This document shows, piece after piece, positions 50,601-63,350 of a stretch of 64,000 bases of DNA. A program made the translations under genes and the position numbers. The notes under the pieces were generated by a model that saw only the letters and a program-made list of their open reading frames with translations, was not told where the DNA came from and made no database searches. The stretch is from Cloeon dipterum (Eukaryota > Arthropoda > Insecta > Ephemeroptera > Baetidae): NCBI RefSeq assembly GCF_949628265.1, contig NC_088788.1, positions 15,562,001 through 15,626,000 of the forward strand, written 5' to 3'. Each line of letters starts with the position of its first letter. Position 1 is the first letter of the stretch.

Positions 50601-51700
50601 AAGGCCTACGAAAACGTCAAATTCTTCGCCAGCGTGACTGTGTTTTTCTTGTATTTTCACATAATGGCAGCAGTGATTGTTTGTAAGCCGCTTGCAAATT
50701 CCACACTTCAGTGGTTAAATTACTTATCAAAACTTGTGCAGTTCCCGGGGAAATCGAATTGTTGCGGAGAGAGTACTTCAACCGCTGGTATGGTTTGAAG
50801 CCCTATTTTTTCGCCGCCACAGTCGCCAGACTGCCAGCACAGGTACAAAAATAATTAATGGTGTGACAGTTCAAAAATTTACGGTGCGTCTTCTAGCTCG
50901 TCTTAGGGTTGGTTTTCATGGTGATCACCTACTACATGACCGGGCAGCCCCTGGAGGCATCTAGATTCGCGCCTTTTGTCATCATTTGTTTGCTCAACGC
51001 TGCTATCTCGGAGACGCTCGGACTTCTCATTGGATCTTTTTTGCCATTAACGGTATGATTTCGTTACAAAAATTAAGATTGGAAGAATAAAATGACGAAT
51101 GTTAATTTTGGCTCCTGGAAGAAGTTGAGTAGGCATCCCCTCCAAACACGGATGTTGTGCATGTTGCATATCTCTAATTAAGTTATTTTAAAAATTCATT
51201 TACACATGCAATAATTGAAATATTAGTGATGCTCTGCTTTAGTTCTCAACACAAATTTTTTGTTTAATTTAAGATAAAAATAGTTTTCTTGGTCTATTTT
51301 GTAGCAAGGTGCAGCGGTAGCACCATCAGTGGCTTGTTTCAACTTCATGCTAGCGATGTACGGCATCGGCTTTGGCCCCGAAATGGAACCCTTTTGGGCC
51401 ACGCTCCAGTCATGCTCATACATCAAGTACATATTCACGGGCTATGTGCTCGACATGTACGGCCCTGACCGAGGCGTGCTGCCCTGCAAGGATGATGTCT
51501 ACTGCCACTTCAGGCGACCCTCGGAGCTGCTGAAAATGTTGGGGTTGCTCGGCTCGGATCTGTCTGTCCAAATTGTCGTTCTTACCGCATTTTTGGTTTT
51601 CTATAAATCACTCTCGTATTTCGCTCTTAAATTAAGACTAACGCCTGAGTATTGGAGCACAGTGGTGAATAATCTGAATTTTTTAGGGAGGAATTCGTGA
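47616..51700 (+). CDS. ABCG half-transporter E (complete, 605 aa)
   Basis: Ten exons: 47616..47694, 48151..48268, 48327..48516, 48571..48716, 48767..49005, 49252..49475, 50514..50682, 50742..50842, 50897..51052, 51305..51700; 1818 nt in frame. Motifs as in D: Walker A GPSGAGKS (49-56), CYIQQKE Q-loop, [15 protein letters not shown]-loop [15 protein letters not shown]. Exon 6 is nine bases longer than in D and the last exon nine shorter, so the total length is equal. The membrane domain (about 333-605) has the YCHFRRP loop and differs from D far more than the ATPase domain does. Intron 1 carries a MITE-like insertion and intron 6 a dispersed repeat, neither present in D. Start: ATG at 47616. 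Likely dimerising lipid or sterol exporter; pairing with D is possible but not shown. Confidence 0.92.
47726..48042. mobile_element. MITE-like element in intron 1 of gene E
   Basis: A 317-bp segment bounded by TAGAGGTCTCAGCCA and its near-perfect reverse complement, one mismatch in about 15 bases. The outer TA on each side may be the target-site duplication, as in Tc1/mariner-type elements. The interior has several GGCTGG blocks in both orientations and no transposase frame. Gene D lacks it, so it came after the D/E duplication. Confidence 0.7.
49781..50130. repeat. Dispersed repeat, part Y, copy 2
   Basis: Partner of 19739-20058, same strand. GC-richer than the intron around it. The open frame across it at 49790-50197 has no recognised domain. 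Confidence 0.7.
50214..50340. repeat. Dispersed repeat, part X, copy 2
   Basis: Partner of 19229-19360, same strand. Here it lies just after part Y, giving a Y-X unit of about 560 bases that may be closer to the complete element. Confidence 0.6.
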
Positions 51701-52432
51701 GAAATGAAGGATTTTGGTCATGTTTACATGGCTGTGAATTTTAAGTTAGCATGTATATGAAGACAAAAGAGATGTTTAAAAAATGAAAATGTTATAATTA
51801 TTTGTTAATTGTAAGTTTAAAGACAAGTAATGTATTAAAAAACAAAACATTGGATTTGAAAAAAATGTTATTTAAAATCGCTTCCATTCTAAATTGGTTT
51901 TGAGAGATTACATTTAAATTAAATATAAATCACTATTTTATTACTGTTTTTTTCAGATTTTATTGGTAAAAAACAATATCGAATATTATTAAGAATTAAT
52001 TTAAGACTAATTTAATTTTTGAAATGAAAAAATGAAAAACATAAATTAACTACAAATTGCTGCTAACCAGTTCATTTGAAAATTGAAAATTAAAAGAGAG
52101 TAAAAATAACGAAAGTAGATAGTAGCAATAATTAAAATACGACCAAATCTAGCGATAATTAATTTAAGCAAAATATATAGAGCAAGAGAAATTTTAGTAA
52201 AGTGTCAACTGGTAGATGGCTCTGGCGTGCGGAGCAGAGGAAAAATAAAATCGGTCCGAGCAAGAGGAGAGGAGCGGGCGGACTGTCCGTCGACCGTCAG
52301 CCGTCACTTGCAGTTGGTAAACAAGAAAAATGAGCCAGCAGTCACGGCTCGCGGTCTCGCCAGGTGATCGGTGTTAGCGTTGACTGGACGGTGCGAGGAG
52401 AGCGTGGGCGACGGCGGCGGGACAGCGACGAG
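51701..52432. other. Spacer between gene E and WDR11
   Basis: About 0.7 kb. ATTAAA at 51834-51839 is a possible variant polyadenylation signal of E. From about 52200 the sequence turns GC-rich, as expected for the promoter and leader of WDR11, which includes a short upstream ORF at 52330-52377. Confidence 0.5.
52330..52377 (+). CDS. Short upstream ORF in WDR11 leader
   Basis: ATG preceded by AAAAA opens a 15-codon frame ending in TAG, 55 bases before the WDR11 start codon. If the transcript begins upstream of it, this ORF could reduce translation of WDR11. Its peptide is unlikely to be functional. Confidence 0.35.
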   Translation: MSQQSRLAVSPGDRC

Positions 52433-55400
52433 ATGGGCGAAAGCGAGCAGGACGGGCACTTGGAGCGGCAAGGCTCGGTTGAGTCGTACGAGCAGGCCAG
52501 AGGGCCAACCTACAACATACCCAAGGTGTCGGCCCGCACACTGGTCGGCGCCGCCAGCACGGCCAACATCGGCGCCCTCGAGTGGGGTGCGCAGGGTCTG
52601 CTCGCCTACGGTTCCAACTGCTCCGTCGTCGTCCTCGACACCAGGAACATCCAGCCTGTGCAGACGCTCGAGAAGCACAAGCACCCTGTCCAGAAGGTAT
52701 AACAGCTGATTGCACCTGATCGCCAGCAATTTGCGGCATATTAGTCTTTTTTTCGAATTTCAATTATACATTTTTAATGACTCTCATGGTTAAGGCTGAT
52801 TGGATATTTTTTTCTGAACTTCCAATAATTGCAGGACCGTTAAATATATAATGCAATTGTCAGACATTTTAACCAAATTTAATCCCGTCTGGAAACACAA
52901 AAAACTGCCAAAATCGGCTAATTTAGTCCGGCAACAATCTAACTTTTCTTTTCTAATGATGTAATCATATCCCTCATGCTGAAGTTATTGGTGTTCCTAA
53001 CTGAGATTTACTTTTTCAAAAAAATGGCTTTAAGCTAAGAATAATACCTTAAGTGTAAAAAATCCAGTCTGCTTTTTACTAATATAAATTTTACAAATAA
53101 ATTTAAAATTGATCAAGTTTAGAGAGTATAGTTAATTAACTATAAATTTGTCATAATGAATTAAGCGCTTTTCAAAATCTATCCGTTAACAGCATTATTT
53201 ACTCATATATAGAAAGTGATGTTTCCATTTTTCCCATCTGTTTCGATGTGGTAATTCGGTGCTGGTGGCATAAACAATTTTATTAAAATTTTTTATCAAT
53301 GAATGAAATATATTAAATTTTTTGTGTATCACAATTTGAAAATAAAATACAACCAAATGACGAAAACATCAGTTTTCCTGTAGTAATTTTAATTTTGTGA
53401 ACATAGCCAAAAAAAGCTACCTGAACTACTGTCAAAAATCGATTTGTACCCTTTCTGAACTCCCCTTTTTTCTAAAAACCATTTAAAATTCAGAACCCTA
53501 GTCATATGATCACGAGTCAAGATTTTATTAAAACTGAATGACTCACTTTGCTATCAAATTTCGAAGCTCCATTTTAATCTGGTTTTGTGACGCTTTCTCA
53601 ACCCAACTAGGATTTTCTCAATTCAATGATATGAGTTTGAAAATGTATGACCATATAAGGTCAATTTTTTTTTTAAATTCAAATGTCCAACTTTCCAGAT
53701 CTGTTGGGAACCAGGCTCAATTCAAGGCAAGACTGCCGGCTTGTTCCTCGCCTCGGCCGACTCGCAGGGTCATATCATTGTCTGGGATGTCCAACAGGGC
53801 AAGGCCGCAGGCATCCTGCAGGAAGGGTCTAAGGCCATTTTAGGTAAAATTGTTTCCTTGTTAGGCAATATTTTACTGAGGTATAAAATTAAAAAAAATT
53901 ATAATTTATTTATATAAAAATAGATAAAAGGGAAAACCCTAGTATTTTATTGGTTATTTCTTTAAATTTATTCTAATAAATAATTAATTCCGTTCATTTT
54001 CTCTTATTAAAATAGCTTATAAAGGATGGAAATTTTGGCGTATAAATTTTTGTGAGGGAGAGTGAACAATATTTCGTCTCCCATACCTGCTTTCGTTTAA
54101 ACTCCGGAATAAGCGCAGTCCTTAATGATATATGATTTAAAACTCTCTGCAGCTTATTCTATGGCATATGAATTTATTTTAAAGGGAAAACGGTTCTGAT
54201 TGGAGGCCTGAAACAGTTGAAAAGAGGATTTTATTTTCCTTCTTCAAATTTAATCCAAATCTTCCCATCCTTAGTCGGTTCCAGCAGAGTAGAACCAACT
54301 CAAAAATATTATAAATTCGAAATGTTTGCTATACATTGGCCTCAGTAATTGTATCAATCAATATTTGAAAAATCCGCCAAAAATTTGAAGCCTTTTCAAC
54401 TGCTCATAAAAATAATTCATGATTTCCATTTTAAAATGTTGTGATCAAAATCTGCAGATATGGCTTGGGTGAAAGGCAACAATGGAGTGTACTTCTTGGC
54501 CGCGTTGCACCAGCCGTGCTCGTTGATCATCTGGGACACGTCGTCCAAGGCGAAGCTGTGGAAGAAAAACTACAACGAGACCTTGCTCTCGTTCAGCCTG
54601 GATCCGTTCAACAACTCGAAATTAGCATGTAATTCATTCACCTCACATAAACGGCGGTGGTTTCTTTAAACTTATCGTTGTTACAGTTTTGTGTCAAGAT
54701 TGCATTTTGTTTGTCGATGACTTCACGGTGTCGAAGGCTCCGGCGAGCAATGGCCGCCGCTTCTTCATCAGCCAGGGCATAGGCGGACAGGCCAGCGGCG
54801 GCCACAACAGTAACGAGAAGAAGTCTGGCGGCGAGGGTCTCAGGAAGTTGGTCAAGGATCTTGTCATAGGAGAGGTCAAACCAAAGTAAGTTTTGCGATT
54901 GTTACAATTTTTTCATACCGTGAGAGAAATATTTCATGCTTTGTTAGATTTCCTATCATTTTAATTTTGTATTTAAAAAAAAGCTTCAAAACAATGATAT
55001 GATGGGAAAGGTTGAATCTTAATTTACCTAAAATTTTGCTGAAACCGCCTACCTCTGTTATTTTCTGCTGATGTTTACTTGTCATTTTTTTAAATAGTAA
55101 AAGAAGAAATTGTGTTCCATATATTGTTTTTCCTCGTTGAAATGAAAAAAGTTTGAATTATTTTCCTCTCTTTAAGGGCACCTGTCTTAAACATTAAATT
55201 TTAATCTTTGGTTTTTCCTTAATTTTCTTTTACGATCCCCCTTTGGCTTGGTTTTCAAGTCACTTAGCAAACCATTAAAGAATTCTCAGTAAAAGATGTT
55301 TGAAACAAATTGGAAAGTGCAATTTATATTGCATTTTGTATTGTTTGTTGAAACCATAAATTTTAAGCCATTCTCTACATTTCATTAGTTTTTATCACTT

Positions 55401-58400
55401 GACGTGTTTTTTTTCAAATTTAAATCAGGTCTGAAGATGTGCCAACTGGCGGAAACAGCGATTGCCTTCAACTGTGCTATCACCGCTCTCTCCGCCACCA
55501 CCTGCTGCTGCTTTTCCCGAAAGAACTGCTCATTTTGGACCTGCACATCAACCAAACGGTGTGTGTGGTGCCCTTGGAGAGGACCGCGGCGCCTTTCTTG
55601 CAGGCAAGGATCCTTCATTCAACTAAGATTACAGCAACTTATCTGATAACTTTAAATTCCAGGTCGTGTCAAGCAGGCAAAGAGACGTGATTTTCTGTCT
55701 GCACGAGTATGGCAGCATCGGAGTCAAGACGAGGAAGCGGAACCTGTCCTCGTCCAGGCTTTCCCTCGACCTGTCCAACCTCAGTCAAGGTGCGGAATGA
55801 CATTCACTTGAAATGTGTTTTTTAACTAGTGTGAATAGAGGGATTCCAAACGCAGACTGAGCCGGAAATGATTTACGACCAAAGATGCCACAGTGAGGCA
55901 GTGCGGCTGACCAAATCGTCCAAAGTGCTTGGAATGGCCATTGACCCTCAGTCCGAATGCAGAGCTGGTAATTTTATTTGTTACAAAATTAGCCACTTAT
56001 TGGAAAGTCCTTACATGGAAACTCTCAGTATTCAACGTTTTAGTTGTTGCTAAAATTATTGAATTGGTGTAGTGTCCATTGAGTTTTAAGCTATGTAATG
56101 GGATTTAACATATGGAATCATTCAAAATCAAATTGTGAAGCCAGTTTTCCAACCAAAATTCAGCTAAATTAAGCCAAAACTGTATCACTTTTAAAATTCC
56201 AGGCCATTTACTTCAAATCTAAAAAAATCGCTTGAATAGTTGCATAGAAGTTTCGTTGCTAGTGTTCGGAGCCGGCAACAGATGTTGCCAGCGTGAATTA
56301 ACATTTTTGGGGTATTTTCACTGCAGTCTCACACTCAATCCTGCTATTGTGCATTCTTAGCGTCAAAATATTTCGTTCGACTTGCTGAAAACCAAAATCG
56401 GTAAAGCCAATCGCGGTAGAAATGTAAAAAACAGCTGAAAATATACAGTAACAGGACTTAAATTTACATAACCAGTGGCGTCATCTGTCAACAGCTATGA
56501 ACAGTAAGGACTTTCCCAGTTGGCAAATTAATCATTTCTTCAAAAATTACCCGATATATTTTATTATTTCTAAAAACATTTTCATGGCAGCTCTGATATT
56601 GACTAACGGAAAGGTGATTTTCTTGGACCTGGGCTACACGCCGGTGCAAATGGGCACTTCCAACTGCCTGTCAAACCTGATAGAGCCGTACTATTCAGTA
56701 GGTGGTCCTTGTTTTCCTTGCAATTTTTTTTAAAGTGTGAATGAAGCAAAAGGAGATGTTCAATGAAGGCAACCTGAAGCTACAAATCACCGGCCTGTTG
56801 CACAGCATCAGCGGCTCTCTGCAGGCCATCAGGATGTGTCCAGCCCTAACCACTAGGAACTGGCAAGAATATCAGCCCATTATGGCTGGCGGAACCGAGT
56901 CAGGCTGCGTCCAAATTTACAACATGGCCACTGGGATCTTGGAAAAGGAGCTTGTCATCCACTCGTACCCTGTTAGGTAAAGCATTACTCTCAATTTATT
57001 TTGAAAAATGACTCTGTTTATTTAATAAGATTAAACAAATCCAATGTTTATTCTTTTTCTGAGCGCCAAAATTCTAATAAACACCAAAAGCCCGAATCAT
57101 TAAGTTTTTAGACGTTTGAGCTAAACTAAAAATGCTAAAAATAATTTTAAAACGTTTTTTAGTCCTACAACTGTCTAAAAACGCAATCCAAAATTTTCTA
57201 TATCAAAACTTGTTTGTTATATAAATAAGTAATGAGAAAAAAAGTTTAAATTCAATCGGTTTAGCCATTTACATTTTTTCATTGAAAAAAAACTTAGTAT
57301 TGAATCTCAATTTTCTTGTTGTTCAGTCAAGTCTCTCTTAAAATTTGTTAAAATTATTAATGGAAACAATTGTTAACGCCAGGCTTGTCTAGCGAAATTT
57401 GTATGTATACGTGGCTTAAAGGAAAATTTTTCTAAGCATCCCTTAGAAATATGAAGCCAGTTGTAAACTTCCAAAGACCTTAGGGAAAGTTTCGAACCAG
57501 GAAAGAGTCCCAACTTGTGACTCGTTTTGTTGAAAATAATCAAAATTAATCAGCAAGCCAACTGAAATTGATTTCCAAATTTTATGTCAACAAATTAAAA
57601 CCGCCTAAAAATATATAGAAAGAATATTTCAAGGAAAAGTGGCTACAAATACCTCTAGAAATACACATTTTAACACTTCCAAAATTCCCAACCCAACCCA
57701 TATCTGACGGTATCAAAAAAATCTCGTAAAAATTTCGTAGGGGAATCGAGTGGACCGGTCTGAAGAGCTTTTTGAGTTTCGCATTTTCAACTCCAGGCTC
57801 GTCAGGAATGGTTCGGAACGAGCTATTGCTGTCTGACGTGGCCACTGGCGGCTGCACTTGCATCAGAACCGACGTGGTTGACGAGCCGCCGATCGACACC
57901 CTGAAGGTGTCTCCTTTGAAGTAGGTTATTTGCCCCCCCAACCACAGAAGTAAAACTAATTTTTCGTCTTTTTGCACAGACAATACTTCGTTTTGTCCCT
58001 CAAGTTCAGCACGTTTGAGCTTTGGGACCTGCGGAATATGTGCATTTTGCGGACAATGCCTAAGAAGTTTCCTCTGGTCACTGCATTGGTGGGTCTCGAC
58101 GCCTCTTTCAATTAATCTCTTCATTAAAATTTTCTGTGTTCAGGAGTGGTCTCCTATTCACAACCTGAAAGCCCTGAGGCGCAAAATGGCGCACCAGGAG
58201 GAAAAGGAGCAAGAAGACACGCAAGTACTGTCTCCGACTGCTGCAGAACAAAGTAATTAGTTTCTGTTTCGATCGAGCTTTGTTGTTTCATTCCACATTT
58301 TTATAGCTCGAATTGGAGAATCATCGTCAGAGAAAAGTCTCATAGCCAGGGAGCATTTTGTATTCACCGATACTGATAGTCAATTGTTTCACTTCTCTGT

Positions 58401-61400
58401 CGACGGTAATGTGATGAAAGATGGAATCAAAATTCCTCCTGAGGTAATTATGTTTTAGTTGTTTTTAAACCCATTAAATTTGTGTTTGAATCCCATTAAA
58501 TATTAACTATAAGGGTCTTTACGTAATACAAACTAGAATTCTGGCAGCATACTTTTTAAGATGTTGAAAAGGAAAATGAAGTCTAGCTGGAATGAACATT
58601 TCTCACAGACAGTATTGAGAAATATTATTAAAAGTCTATTTTCTGACTAGTATCTCACTTTCATTTGATGTATTAACTATATTTTGTTATCTGATTGTAT
58701 CATTTTCGTTTTTAATACCTTATAAAAGATTTTAATCCCAATTTTGTGTAGACGGGAGTGAGTGGCGTTACATGCATCGCCTTCAAGAACGACCTGATCG
58801 TGCAGGGCGACTCGGACGGCCTGCTAAACATTTGGGACTTAAAGGCCCGCTCCTCCAGGAACGTGCACACCTCCAGAGGTTGGGTAAAGAAGATGCGGTT
58901 CGCGCCGGGAAAGGGAAATCTCAGGTTGCTGCTGCTCTACAATGACGGAGTCGACATAATTGACCTTAAGAAGGTGACGATTTTGAAAATTTCTTTTTTG
59001 ACTGTTGTAACAAATCATATCTATTAAATTAAATTTTTAGTAGTTTTGCCTTCAATTAAATTTTTGGCTTCTCATCTAGGACACGGGTTGCTTAATTTAA
59101 ATTGGAAGGGAAAATTCGTTTAATATTTCTTATTGCATAATAGCTAGTTTCTTTTTTTTAACAGTTGTAGAAAATAGTGGTTATTTTAGAAAATTTAAGA
59201 AAAATTTGAGAGCTTTAAATTTTATTAATTGTCTGCCTTTATGTTAAATCCTTGTTCTCATTGAATAAACTTCATCTCCCAGGCGCATTATGAGCGAATA
59301 GCCCAGTTGAAAAGTCCTCGTGATATAGTCAAAGTTTCGGACATCGACTGGGCCGCCTCTGACAAGCCGGTTTTGGCCACTCAGGACGGTTGTCTGCGAG
59401 TGATGGACATATCCTTGACGCACTGCAGCTCCCCAATGGCCGAATATTCGTTTGAAAGTAATTGCTGCTGTTTTAACAAATGCTCTGGGACTTAATTTGG
59501 AATTTTCAGACCCGATTTACTGTCCTAGTCTTCTTACTCCTCACGCGCTTCTTACGTTACGAACCTCGCTAGCAACCAACCTGTGTACAATCGATCAGCT
59601 GGACAACCTGCGTGGCTTGACGGACCTGGAAGCCCAAGGTAAAATGGCCAAATATTTTTTTTAACTGTTTGCTAACAAATTTAAAGGACATGTTTATGAG
59701 AGATTTGACACTTTTGGTGAATTGACTGTTAAAGTTGTTCTCATTCGAGTTGAAAGTACTGCTAAAATATTTCAATCTCGCCAAAAATCTTGATTTGAAC
59801 CGAATTTCAGGTTTGAAGGACCAAATAGCCCAGCTGTCGGACACCGAGTGCGACAGTTTCAGGCAAAAGTCTTACTGCAAACGAGCTTTAGCAGCTGCCA
59901 AGTACTTCGGCTCCGACGAGGAGGTCGATTTGTGGACCGTTGCTGATTACTACATCAATGTCTACAAACGGACTGTAGTGCTCCCATTATTGTTATTACT
60001 ATTGGCTTCTTAGATTTTAAATTTTAACACTTGTAGGGTGTTATGGAGAGAAGTCCAAGCTTGGACTCACCAGGCTCCACCCTGGACACCAACAGAACTA
60101 ACGCCCATCCCGATATTGAGCCGCTGGACACTTGCTTTGATCTTATCTGCGATAACTATTCCTTCCAGGTACATTTAACTAACCTATACGAATGGTTTTT
60201 AAGCTTGTAAGTTTAAAATGTTGGTTATATTTAATTTTTAATCAGAGGAGAGAGAGAGGTCTCTTGTTTTTCAAAATTATTCTGCTTGATGACATTCAAA
60301 ATATTTATTAAATTTCTTTTAAGATGATCAGATGATTAAACAAGAATATGGGATAACTAATTTTTAAAGATTGTTGGGCCAGTTTTAAATAATTGTAAAA
60401 TTATTCGTTGAAAGAATATGTATTATTTAGGTATCACTTAATTGAGTTGCAATATTGTTATCATATTGTATATTATCTCTGTATTTTAATTCTGACTTTA
60501 CGATCTTGCAAATTTATCACTTCCATCTAAAAATGTATTTTCTTACTTTTAACATCTTTCAAACTTTTACTCTGGGCTGGTCTTTATTGCAATTATAAAA
60601 ATTAAATTATTGAAATAAATTTTAATTTATTTCAACTGAAAAATTAAGTCAACTCACAATGTTTATGTTAAATATTAATTTTTTTACTGATTTTTAGAGC
60701 CAGAAATATATTTTTTCCTAGGATTTATAATATTTTTTCTATCTTTAAGAAACTGCAACTCGAAAGAGCAGCATTTCACGAATCAAAAAGGGGTGATTAC
60801 GAACACACTAAAAAGGTCATCGAGCGCCTCATCCTGCTCGGACAGACTGACAGAGCGGTCCAGCTACTTTTGGAGACGGAACTCGAGAATCCTGCCTACT
60901 ACACTGACGCCATCAAGTAAAATTTAATCCCCCTGCTCTACTTTACTTAAGTCTATTTTTTTCATTCAGAGCTTGCCTGGTTTCCACGATACAATCAACA
61001 GGGGCGGCTCAGAGCACTATCAAACTCGTGGCAACCAACTTAATCGCAAATGGAAACATTGGTGAAGGTGGGTTGACAAGATTTTGCATTCCTATCAAAT
61101 ATTAAACCGAATCACCCTCTCTCACAGGCGTGCAATTGCTGTGTTTGATCGGCAAAGGCCTCGACGCCTGCAGATACCTGACGTCATACGCCCTTTGGGA
61201 AAGGGCTGCCTGGCTTGCCAAGTCTGTCCTGCCCCAGGGAGAGATGGCTGAGGTGCTGAAAAAGTGGGCTGAACATCTTGGAGCTAATGGAAACAGAGTA
61301 AGAAAGAAATCTTCTCATGAAAACTAAAATTTTCAGTTCAAAATTTTTTGAAATACATTATTATTAATGAATTTTTAAAATTTTTAATAAAGGACCTTAA

Positions 61401-61712
61401 AAAATTTTTAAAATATAATTCTTAATAATATATTTTAACCATTTCCTGGTTCTTTTGTCAAAAATCATTAAAAAATATGATTATTCTATTAAATTTCAGA
61501 TGCAAGCTGCATTGGTTTTCCTTTCGCTGGGGCGGTTCACGCAGTGCGCGGAGCTGCTGGTGTCCAAGGGCCTCCCGGCGCAAGCGTGGATCCTGCTGGC
61601 CGCCTGCAAAGAGGGTGGCTTGACAGTGGAGCCACCAAGGGGTCTGTTTGAGGAGCTGAGTCAATTGTTTGAGGGCAACCAGCGTCTGCTTACGCTTTTC
61701 TCCCCAGATTGA
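52433..61712 (+). CDS. WDR11: WDR11 orthologue (complete, 1181 aa)
   Basis: Twenty-two exons: 52433..52696, 53699..53843, 54458..54628, 54687..54885, 55429..55603, 55663..55789, 55839..55967, 56591..56697, 56753..56976, 57741..57920, 57980..58088, 58144..58252, 58307..58443, 58752..58973, 59283..59457, 59510..59638, 59811..59974, 60037..60168, 60750..60916, 60970..61067, 61128..61297, 61500..61712; 3546 nt in frame. Recognised by KVSARTL near the start, QTLEKHKHPV, IRMCPALTT, EWSPIHNLKALRRK, AREHFVFTDTD, RFAPGKGN, LLGQTDRAVQLLLET and STIKLVATN, all typical of WDR11. Two WD40 propellers are followed by a helical C-terminal part; length is close to the vertebrate protein (about 1220). WDR11 forms a complex at the trans-Golgi that tethers AP-1 vesicles and is linked to cilia and Hedgehog signalling. 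The intron after exon 5 is GC-AG. The exon 9 acceptor could instead be six bases earlier. Confidence 0.93.
52697..53698. other. Intron 1 of WDR11 (1.0 kb)
   Basis: AT-rich intron with no recognised feature. Other WDR11 introns longer than 300 bases (53844-54457, 54886-55428, 55968-56590, 56977-57740, 58444-58751, 58974-59282, 60169-60749) likewise show nothing beyond AT-rich sequence. Confidence 0.5.
55604..55662 (+). other. GC-AG intron in WDR11
   Basis: This 59-base intron starts GCAAGG after exon CAG and ends CCAG. Reading through it gives a stop, while splicing here joins PFLQ to VVSSRQRDVIFCLHE, matching the WDR11 family. No GT donor near the junction keeps the frame and the conserved residues. 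Confidence 0.8.
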
Positions 61713-63350
61713 CCTGCCCACTGTAAAATCAAAAGCAATATTTTCAGTTTTAACCGAGAATTTTTAAAAGTGCTTAAGTTCTGTGTTGGATAATTGTTCT
61801 AGTTTATTTCCTTGTTTTTCTAGTGTTGTCATTGTCATATACCCGACTCTAGGTATTAAGGTGAGTGAGTTCTTAAGTAAGGGTGACCGAAACCATATAA
61901 ATAATGTAACTGCTGTATTTAATGGTGCAATTTGTTAGCCTCGAAATGTGTATTACATATTATAAAAACTATATTGTATGCAAATACAGATTTATATATT
62001 TTAAAGCCATAAATAATTTTTGTTTTATTCTGTGGTATTGGCGTCTGCATAAAAGAGGAATATAACATAAAGTTAATGGTAACACGGGGCTAAAATTTAA
62101 AATTAAAAGAAAATCAAAAAACACGAGATGTGTAAGCTAAACTAAGAGGGTTCAAAAAGTTTGGTTTTTCCCATGATAATATTTCACATGGGTGGCTCCA
62201 CAAGAGATTTATGGCCTTCGATTTTTAAAATTTTGTACAACCACCATCCGGATTATTGGTGTATGTTGTCAATAGAGTGGTGTCAAAATAAGTTTGTCGG
62301 GAAAATTCTTTTGCAAAAAGATGCCCATTTAGGCAGCCAATAACGAGTTAAAACAAGTCATTTAAATTTGAAAAATTTTCGAATTGGGTCTTAATTTTTA
62401 AATTGCTATAATATTTTATTTTTCCTAGTTGTGGATAAAATGGTTCTCTCATAGTGTGTAGTATGCCTAGGAAATTTCAAACTGGTGTTTCCCTCTTAGT
62501 TTTCGAAATACAGAGGCTTAAAGGTTGAAAAATGTGAAAAACAAATAATTTTGAGTTTAGTTGAAAAGTGAGAAAATCAAAATTACGAAAATTGCATGAG
62601 ATTAGTTGATTTTTACTCTAGGAACATGCTGGGGGTTACTCCTGAGGTCTAATAATAAAGACTATCGTCAGAATAGGTGAGAAATCGAACCTTATTGGTT
62701 AATTGCCGCGCACTTAAACGACGCCTTTATTATTTGTTCTATCGGTTCTATCTGCAAGTTTAGAACACCGTTGAAACGGCCAAGTTGAGAGCTTTAAGAA
62801 TATGTGCAGTTTAGCCCATTGTATGCTATCATTGCACTCAGGAACGAGATTTTGGAATTATTAGAGGGTAATTAAAATATCGAAAATATAATTAAGATAA
62901 TTAATACTTTTCGTTTATTTATTTTAATGATAAATAATTATGTACGCAGGGATCAGGCAGGGATCGACACTAACAAAGACCTCTAGAGTTATATAGCAGA
63001 GAACACGGTCAAATATCACATTAGGGAAGATGGTGTGATCCGATGACGACATTCAGAGCCAGACCGTGCCAAAATTCGCGAAAAAAGCCTTGTAACTAAA
63101 CGAGAAAGAAATTCGCGGCCAGCCAAAAGCCAAAGCAAGCGCAAGCACTGCAAGCAGAGCCCCCAGGTTTAGCGCCACTGTCGTAGGCCACTCCTCCTTC
63201 CCCCTACTCCCAGCCTGGATTTCAAGGGCAACGCTTCTATTTTGTTCGGCGGCCAACAACCGCCTGGCTTCTAGTGCCTGCATTCGCACTCCTGCACTAC
63301 TGTTTTTCTTTAGTGAGTGGTTGGTTGGTGAGTGTGCCAGTGTGGCAAAC
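61713..63350. other. Spacer between WDR11 and the GPAT gene
   Basis: About 1.6 kb holding the WDR11 3' UTR and the promoter and leader of the next gene. I see no canonical AATAAA soon after the WDR11 stop. The 62161-62343 frame has no recognised domain. GC content rises from about 63050 towards the GPAT start. Confidence 0.5.

Noticed and set aside
52205-52220. CTCF-like sequence upstream of WDR11
   Set aside because: It has three mismatches to the core motif, which is expected by chance.
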